Shown: positions 56,362 to 64,000 of the stretch, piece by piece
Layout: the number at the start of each line of letters is the position of its first letter
How positions within the stretch are numbered: position 1 is the stretch's first letter
NCBI GenBank assembly: GCA_025175895.1
Contig: CM045990.1
Coordinates: forward strand, 44,884,658-44,948,657
Length of the DNA: 64,000 nucleotides
Origin: Wurfbainia villosa
Taxonomy: Eukaryota > Streptophyta > Magnoliopsida > Zingiberales > Zingiberaceae
Reading direction: 5' to 3'
Position numbers and translations under genes: made by a program
Notes under the pieces: generated by a model
What the model was told of the DNA's origin: nothing
What the model saw: the letters and a program-made list of their open reading frames with translations, nothing else
Database searches by the model: none

Positions 56362-57519
56362 TGATGCGGGTATGGGAAAAATCTGGTCGCTCCGTTTTCA
56401 ATGCAGTGAAGCACTGAGGGAGTTCTCAGAGGATTCTCCCCGGCCGCAATCAGTAGGGAATAAGAGGATGAAGTAGATGAAACGCAAGAAACTGACGCCA
56501 ACAATCGAGATTCAGACACAAGATGTAACGTGGTTCGGAATGAGGATTCCTACTCCACGGAGGTGAGTTTTCTCACCAGATGCGGTGCCTAAGCACTCTC
56601 ACTATGAAGGTCCTCCTTTACAGAAAGCAAGTTTCCGCAGGTGGAGGAGAAAGACCTCTTACCATGATATTACAAGATGAGGAAAATACAAGAGATGTAG
56701 CGATGGCAGATCTCCGTCCTTCTTCTCCAGCGAGATGGTTGTTCCCTTTTTTCCTTCCCCTCTTGCCTCTTCTTCTCCCTTGCTGCCTCGGAATGATTGC
56801 GGATCCCCTTTTTCTTCTCTTTTTCTCCTTCCTTTTATCCTCCCTCCTCCTTCATCGTAACGTCGTGGATTATCTCCATCGTACACGTGGCCACCACCTC
56901 TCCCTGGAGAATAATTTTGTTACAAATATAAGGAGTGAAGACTCCTTGGAATATTGTGTGGGGCCTCCCAGGACGTTACCTAGCCTCCTTTCCTCTATTT
57001 TTCGGGAAACTAGGCTAGACTATCTCCCTCAGCCTTCTGTATCGAGGGAAGCTAGTTTAGGTCTATAGCCCCCGGGTGACCTAGCCCTAGGGCCTTTTAT
57101 CAACCCTAACCAATTCCTCTTTTCCCCATGTCAAATTCCCTTTATATTGATCAGATTGGACCGACCTCTTGGCAAAGCGTCTTTCGTCTCTCCTTTGCCG
57201 TATCAATTGCTTTCATTAACTCTCCCGTACCAATGGCTTTCAATATTCGCCTGTGCCAATGGCTTCTGATGCTCGCCCGTGCCAATGGCTTCTGATGTTC
57301 GCCCGTGCCAATAGCTTCTGATATTCGCCCGTGCCAATGGCTTTCAATATTCGCCCGTACCAATGGCTTCTGATATTCGCCCGTGCCAATGGCTTCTGAC
57401 ATTCGCCCGTGCCAATCTTCCTTTTCTTCCTTAGCGGGACCGTGTATTTCGAATCGGACATAGGGTCGCCTGCTAACCCCTCTATCGAGAATTATGTAGA
57501 GAAGGTACCAATAGTATCA
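56362..57519 (-). repeat. Tat element 5' LTR
   Basis: 1158 bp, the same length as the 3' LTR. Confidence 0.93.
57229..57417. repeat. 26-bp minisatellite in the Tat 5' LTR
   Basis: About seven units, same register and number as 43189-43377. Confidence 0.9.
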
Positions 57520-57524
57520 GAATT
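57520..57524. repeat. Target-site duplication GAATT, right copy
   Basis: Partner of 42317-42321. Confidence 0.92.
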
Positions 57525-59627
57525 GTACTAGGCTTTTGTCGATCGCTTTAGCTTGTATAAAGCTTTTTTCAACTTACAAAATTTATCTTCCTCTCCCTTA
57601 TTTTTCACAAAACTAGCAAATTGATCAAGATAGACTTCTTCTTGAAGCACACCATTTAAAAATATTGATTTGACATCCATTTAAAAAATCCTCCAATTGC
57701 AAGAGAGATCATTAATCAAACTATATCAAGGCTTAACATAAAAGAAAATACCTCTGTAAAAATCTTCTCCTTCTTTTTCTTTGTATCCTTTTGATACAAG
57801 CCTTACTCTATGCTTATTATGGAGAAATTTGCATTTATTTTTATTTTGTATATTCATTTAACACAAATAGATTTTTTATGTAGAGGAAGATCTGTGAGCT
57901 CCTAGGTTCCATTTTTTATTAATGGTTTATATCTCTTATTTCATGGTTTTTTTTCATACTTCTTATTAGCATTATCAAAGGAAATTGGTTCTTCTATTGC
58001 AACGAAAGCAAAGAATATAGAATCGCCATATTCAATAGATTTAGTTGAATCTAAGAGTTCCAGCACACTTTTTATTTTTCTTGGAGAACTTAATGAATAC
58101 CTTGGTGAATTTATTAGTGAATGAAAAGAATTTTCTTCTTTTGATTCTTGTTCATTGATTAAGGAATGTGCAACTCAATTGCTTTGCCTTTTGGATCTTC
58201 AAAACTTACATCTTCATCAAAATGAACATTGAGGCTTATCGCAACCTTTTTGTTCTTTATATTATACTACTTGTGGGCTTTGCTTCTTTCATTGTATCCA
58301 ATGAAGATGCACTTTTTAGATTTGTTATAAAACTTGTTTCTGTTTGCTTGTGGAATGAGTGAATAAACAATGTACCCAAACACCTTTAAATGTTGAATAT
58401 TAGGTTTTCTTCCATATCACGCCTCATGTGGTGTGCAATCTTTCAAGATTTTAGTTGGAGAATAATTAATAAATTAACTTGCATAAAAAATAGCCTCTTC
58501 ACAAAATTCATTTGAAAAATATTTCCTTTTGAGCATATGTCTCATACTTTCAACAATGGTTCTATTTTCTTGTTCACTTACACTATTTTGTTATGGTGTA
58601 AAATGAATTATCAACTCATGTATTATGGTATGTTCTCTAAAATATTTCTCAACTTCATTTAATGTATATTTGTTATGGTCCAATCTCAATGTTTTGATAT
58701 GAAGTCCAGTATCAACTTCAACTTTAAAATCTTTAAAAGCATGAAATGCTTATGATTTTCTTTAAGAAATGTATTCTATACCTTCCTTGTTAAGTTATCA
58801 ATGAAAGTAATGAAGATTTTTCTCCCATCAAGTGATCCTATTAACATATTTCCACAGTGATCAAAATGAACAAGGTTCAATGGCCTTTTTTCTCTCTAAG
58901 ATGCTTGTTGTGAGAATGAATCTCTGTCAAGTTGGCTTGTTTCACAAACTTCAATCGATCTTTGGCAATCCTATTACCATTGCTTTTGTAGATAAAAAAA
59001 TTAAACTTCCATAATTCAAGTGTTCAAATCTATCATTCCACAACTTCGAAACCTTTTTGTTAACAACAAAAAAACACAATAAATTTGTGGTTTCATGTTT
59101 AAGAGGAAATAAATTGTTAGAGGTCACATCGATCTTTACAATAACTTGATGGCCTTTTGATACAATGCACATTATAATGCATATCCAAATCATATCCTTT
59201 CTTCGTAAAATGACCAATACCAAGGAAGTTGCTTTTAAAACAGGAACAATATAAACTTCAAACATTTTTCTCAACATTTTCATATTTTGTTTTAAAATTA
59301 ATCTCACCAATTGCTTCAATTTTATGAGTACTAGCATCATCACCATTACTTTACCATGATCAATCCTAGATAAATTGGAAAATAATTATTTATGACTTAT
59401 CATGTGTTTGCTAGCTCCACCATCTACATATCACATTTGATCAGTCTTACTGTCATGAGAAACAATCAACAAAGTTTCAATATTTTTTTCTTTGATGAAT
59501 AAGATTGTTTTTTTTTATCATTTTCTTGCTTAAGCCAACAACTTGCAACTTTATGTCCTATTTGTGGCAATTATTGAACTTGATATAACCATTTTTCTTG
59601 ACATTTATTTATTTGTGGCAATGATCT
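57525..59627 (-). pseudogene. Old copia element, gag end to RT
   Basis: Minus-strand order from the right: a zinc-knuckle remnant at about 59610-59520, the protease remnant VDGGASKHM near 59425, pre-integrase (LWNDRFEHLNYGSL, MVIGLPKI) at about 59040-58951, a damaged integrase to about 58400, and RT start (MDVKSIFLNGVLQEEVYLDQ, KLKKALYKLK) at 57680-57540. It continues at 42321. AT-rich, with stops throughout. Its gag side is cut at 59627 by the LTR of the next element. This was the host for two independent later insertions. Confidence 0.75.
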
Positions 59628-62600
59628 TGTCATGCCCCGAGAGTATGCCGTGCTGAAAAGCAAACGGACGACATATTCCCTGTACGCGACAACATATCTG
59701 GTTAATACAAGGCCCGTAGGCCCACAACAACAACATAATAGACAAACATGAATATACTAAACACAGCGGAAACATACTGACAGATAAACAAGATACAAAA
59801 ACCCAACTGTGCACTCCGGAGTGACTTGACACGACAAAAAATATAATAGAAACCATATCAAAAGCCAAATACATACAACACATCCATATATCACAAATAC
59901 GGAAACAATACAGGGTAAAATACCAAAATGACAATCCACAAGAATACAACAATACGGAATAAATATCCATTCATTCGGTCTGAGATGGGATCAGCTGGCG
60001 AAGCTCTGAACGTCCAAGGAATCTTCTACCTGTTACCTGGGCGATAGGAAACTCGGGTCTGGGGTGGTGAGTATAAACTCAGGGGTAATATGTAGAAAGT
60101 GCATGAACAACATATAGGATATAGAGATCTACAAGTATACATGTGAATATCTACAGGTATACAAAATATGTCCAATAGCCATACAGTCCTATCCAAATCT
60201 AATAACAAGTAACCACAGTATAGTCATACTCAATGTATATACTAAACTGGTCAACTGAACATGAAGTAATGTACCAACGTACCTGACGGTCTGTAACACC
60301 ACAAGCTATATCATCCTGAACAAATATACAATAGCATAACCCATATAACGTACAAAGTCAATACCATACCTGACCAACACTCAGACATATGAACAATATA
60401 TAATCACATGTAATAATATCCCAGTCCATACCACACTATGACATTACGCTAATCAAATGCATACAACAATCTGGACCAACACATATATCATGCTCAACAC
60501 ACAACAGTATATATAATATGTAAAATGGCATGTATCATGATGTACAAGTATATGCAACAATCATAGCTCAATCAAATGCAGCATCTCACAGGCATATGTA
60601 AAACATATATCAAATACATGCATACATATATATCAGCAATGTATATGCATGGTCATGTCCGCGGACCCGTCCAACCACGACCCCAATATGGCCCAGGTGG
60701 CACGACATGACGACTAGCCCGACTCCAGCTGCCACTACTGTCGAGTGGCCGAGTTGGGTAGTATGAATGAGTAGCATATAAGCGTAAAGAGCTAACTACT
60801 CCACGGGAGTCCTTGTTGCTGGCCGCTCCGTCACTACCCATGAGTAGACGAGATCCGCACACAGGACAACTGCACGTCACACAACCACTGTCTATAGTGG
60901 GCGAGTGCTAACACCACTCTGCACAGTGCCCAGGTGCGCATCTCCAGCTACCACCATCTATAGTGGTCGAGCGCGGCACATCCAATGCTCTGCCCTCAAC
61001 CCTGCTACCACTACCCCGAGTGGCCGGGGAGGCAGAATGACTGACAACCTGTCTAAACCACAAGGGAGACCCCAGTCGATAGCATGCATGCGATGTAATG
61101 ATGCATAGCTCCACATACGTATCCTCGCAACACTCCCTATCCCACGGGGAGTCCTGGTTAACCAAAAGTCAACTATGCCAGGACTACTAATCCACAAGAC
61201 TCTCTCCCTATCACACAGAGAGTCATACACATCTGACAGTCAACCACGCTAAGACCTCGGTCCATAACGAGATACTGTCGACAATCCATATAATCATACC
61301 CAATCACACGATCCATAATGGATATATAATCAAGAGTGGATCTAAGATCAAAGTAATCGCATAAGTCCACACTTATCATGCACTGATTCAATCAAACCAC
61401 CATAGACTAATAAGTATATTACAACATATGAAACTCCATAATCTAATCCATCACTCACCCTAGTGATGTAACAGAATCCCAAACTGAGGTCACAAAGATA
61501 ATAGCAACTATGATTAAGTACATGTATTCGACAATACTCAACTTAACTACTAGTCGCCTATATTCGCATAGATCAATTAATAGCGCTCACGAGTTAGAAA
61601 TCCGATATCCCAATGATTAAATAAGAACCAAACTCACAATAGATCACCGACATCCTCAAGATCAATTAAGGTAATTAGATCTAAACACCACTCACAATAG
61701 GGTTATAATAGAAGCTTACCACAAGATCAATCTACCACAGCTAATAAATCCAATACATTCACCGAATAGATCAATCGAACACAGTTACAACATCTAATTC
61801 ATTATACCTACTCACTTGTCGACTAAACTTCTTAGCTTCAACTCAATCGACACAAACAACATCACCAATCCTACAAATCACCCAAGAAAAGGAAAAATAG
61901 GAATTATACCCGAATTACACTTCATTGTTGCATCAACACAATCCATCGACCAAACTCCTCCGATTCAACATAACTGAGCTCTCTCTCCAATTTGATACAC
62001 TAAGTTCTTCATCACTCACAACCAAAGTATAGATCAGTCCACTCATTGGAAATTGCTCCCACACATAGCCGACACAACAACATATAGATCCATCGACATC
62101 CAACAGAGGCACCACGAATTCACAACAATACTCAGAACACACAGCAGGTAAGGGAAACAAAATTGGTCGGAACTCACCAACACCTGGAATCCACCGACCT
62201 TGCTCCTTCCCCAATCCCCTTTTCGCCGACGACAATCAAGCTCCACAAACTGCCAAAACACAGATTGAAGCTCAATAGATGAATCCACAGCTAAATCCCA
62301 CTCTCATCTCAAAGGAGAAGGAAAGCAACCCCTTACCCAGCTCTAACGACGATCGGCGGCGAGATCCCTCCTCTCGGCAACTCACTTCTGCGGCATTCCC
62401 AGCTCCCTAACCAATCCTCCACCCGACTCCAGCTGCACGACGCCTCCCCCAATGGTCGGATCTTCCACCGTCGGCCGCAACAGTCGTCGGCTCGTGAAGG
62501 AAGGAGAGACGAAGCCAAAATCGCGAGAGAGGGGAGGAGGAAATCGTGCGATCGCGATTTGAGGAAGAAACTGGGGCTACGGATCGGGTTTGTATAAGTC

Positions 62601-62811
62601 AGTCTACCTAGAACTTGAACCCGGCCTAGGTCAAAACCTAGCCTATGTTGAACCCAAGCTAACCTAGGTTTAACTCAAATGCCCATTTAGGCTTAAATCC
62701 TCGTATGAACTCCTTTTTAATCCGGAAAAATTCCTAAAAATTCCATGAGCTAATTCTCAATTAGCAAGGGCTATTATTTTATTTTATTTAATTTTTTTTC
62801 CGTATCTTACA
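59628..62811 (-). repeat. 3' LTR of a second Tekay-like chromovirus
   Basis: 3184 bp, plus-strand edges TGTCATGCCCC and CTTACA. The adjoining PPT (minus GTGGGGGAGAA) and internal coding remnants on the right show it is the 3' LTR of a minus-strand element. It contains a GC-richer segment at 60650-61250 comparable in position to the one at 22740-23060 of the other chromovirus. A gene-leader-like region lies at 62330-62560. The ORFs inside are not conserved as genes. The partner LTR and TSD lie outside the window; the left flank is GATCT. Confidence 0.8.
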
Positions 62812-62825
62812 TTCTCCCCCACTAA
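62812..62825 (-). other. Polypurine tract of the second chromovirus
   Basis: Minus strand TTAGTGGGGGAGAA, the same motif as at 37591-37603 of the first chromovirus. Confidence 0.85.
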
Positions 62826-64000
62826 TAAAAATTTGGTCCCCAAATTTCTGACTCATGTATGAGTATGAGATGTCACAACAACCATCTCAAGTATCCGAAG
62901 CAAAGTCACACCTCAGATGCCTAAGTGGGGTATTGAGCTCGAATATTATATTCCAACTCTTATATACACTCTCCATCAACCTATTAAGAGGTCAATAACT
63001 TTACTAGAGCGGAGCTCTATATCCATGACCTATTGGAGACTTTGCCAAAATCGTAAGATAAATCATGAATCACTATCAGAAATGATACTCAAGGATACTC
63101 CATGAATATATTTCTGTCAAGCGATCCAACGAAGTCCATCTTACGGCTCGGTAGAAAATGAGCGGACTTGGCTAATCAATCACCAGTTACCCAAATCACC
63201 CCAAATCCTTTCCGGATTCTAGATAATCTCCCAACACAATCTAACGTACTAGGCTCCCACTTCCATCTCGATACATAACCCTATAGCAGCTACACAGTAG
63301 CTAGCCAAAACTATATGAGCACTTCCGCTCCATACATTTACAATCAAGATAATATATAACTGCTAAGCTCCACATCATATATATGATAGTTTATCTCGTA
63401 GTTCCTCAACTGACGTAGGCATAAGACACGTCTCATACAACTGCATCAGAATCGCTCCAATCCCTAAAATATTGCATCTATGTGCAGTACCCTTCCATCC
63501 TCAATGGAAGGACTAACTAACACTAATGCAAAAGTCAGTCACCATCTAGGCCCTGAAACCTAGCTTTACAAACTTCCGACCAGGTGATTTCCATCACCTT
63601 CTTGGTCCAACAAGTCAGCGGTATAGTATTGCTAGAACATCCTATCAACCTCTACTGTATCAACCAGATCAATCCAGGGAAACCACAACTTCCCTTAAGA
63701 TTGTGACTATATCCCCAAACATATATCCTCCACAGATATGATGACAATCGATCTCAAATACTCTAAGAGTACTTGATTCCTCAGATCCATGAACGACTAT
63801 ATCGTCGATAAGTCTAACGACATTATCAACAACTCATAAATTATCGTCTTCTACACACCTGCATCCTTTTACTCTATGTTGATGATTTATCAATCATTAC
63901 ACCCACAATGATAATTGTATAACACCAAGTCACTACAATATCAACACACCAGTCATAATCAACCCTAGAGTATACACAGGTGTCCTTTAACTGATCTAAA
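62826..64000 (-). pseudogene. Decayed chromovirus pol with internal deletions, runs off the window
   Basis: From the right on the minus strand: RT words LDQLKDTCVYSRVD at about 63997-63956 and DDIVVHGSEES at about 63810-63780. Integrase words follow: VDRLTKSAHF-like and SLDRLTEIY at 63230-63120, then SIISDSDS and FWQSLQ at about 63095-63040. The C-terminal AQYP-like end of the chromodomain is near 62930. Only about 500 bases separate RT from integrase instead of roughly 1.6 kb, and most of the integrase C-terminus is missing. Stops are frequent. The order matches the first chromovirus. Confidence 0.65.

Larger units (their letters stand above)
42322..57519 (-). mobile_element. Tat-lineage Ty3/gypsy element with a large antisense coding module
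   Basis: 15.2 kb with two 1158-bp LTRs and TSD GAATT. Minus-strand order: 5' LTR (57519-56362), PBS, gag, protease-RT, RNase H plus a second archaeal-like RNase H, integrase (ending near 51036). A region of about 7.4 kb with genes on the opposite strand follows, then the 3' LTR (43479-42322). Dual RNase H and an antisense region before the 3' LTR are marks of the plant Tat group (Grande, Ogre, Retand). By hand count the LTRs differ at about 35 of 1158 positions, roughly 97 percent identity, so the insertion is fairly recent. Confidence 0.9.

Noticed and set aside
63868..63895. Plus-strand YVDD-like sequence suggesting a copia reverse transcriptase
   Set aside because: Isolated match without flanking RT motifs; the minus strand carries gypsy RT words in the right order on both sides.

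Overview
The window is plant nuclear DNA (angiosperm; the sequence does not let me name a species) and is built almost entirely of LTR retrotransposons nested inside one another. No host gene, rRNA, tRNA or CRISPR array was recognised. The evidence is plant-type Ty1/copia and Ty3/gypsy polyproteins, primer sites matching initiator tRNA-Met, polypurine tracts, long direct repeats, and three pairs of 5-bp target-site duplications (TSDs) that can be read directly.

Layout. 1-2757: truncated gag-only copia-type element on the minus strand. 2757-3560: decayed minus-strand gypsy gag/protease. 3911-40297: one Tekay/Del-type chromovirus on the plus strand, flanked by TCCCA at 3906-3910 and 40298-40302. 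Its own sequence is only about 10.2 kb. Its 5' LTR (3911-4278 and 21615-23823) is split by a copia array, LTR-internal-LTR-internal-LTR, at 4279-19854, followed by an unrelated LTR at 19855-21614. Its integrase is split from its chromodomain by a second insertion at 28408-37262 with TSD GTGTC. That insertion is a non-autonomous element that keeps gag, has no pol, and carries a spliced ORF of a plant transposon-protein family. 40303-42321 and 57525-59627 are two parts of an old copia element. It is interrupted at its reverse transcriptase by a Tat-lineage gypsy element (42322-57519, minus strand, TSD GAATT, two 1158-bp LTRs). 59628-64000 is a 3.2-kb LTR plus the decayed pol of another minus-strand Tekay-like element that runs off the window.

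The most interesting object is the Tat element. Between its pol genes and 3' LTR it holds about 7.4 kb coding in the opposite direction: four transcription-unit-like ORFs, each with a TATA-like box upstream. Two are interrupted by short GT-AG introns whose removal restores a single frame. One of these has the PF04195-like 'putative gypsy type transposon' domain followed by a Ser/Pro-rich region and a coiled coil. An array of about eight 83-96-bp repeats lies before the last ORF.

A second theme is sequence quality. Some blocks (for example 16600-17350, 24000-26700, 30520-30660, 33120-33420 and 36440-36600) differ from their sister copies by many small changes clustered at CTG, CAG and CCGG contexts. 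One destroys a tRNA primer site. This may be a consensus artefact at CHG-methylated positions rather than biology, and it limits how the broken ORFs there should be read.
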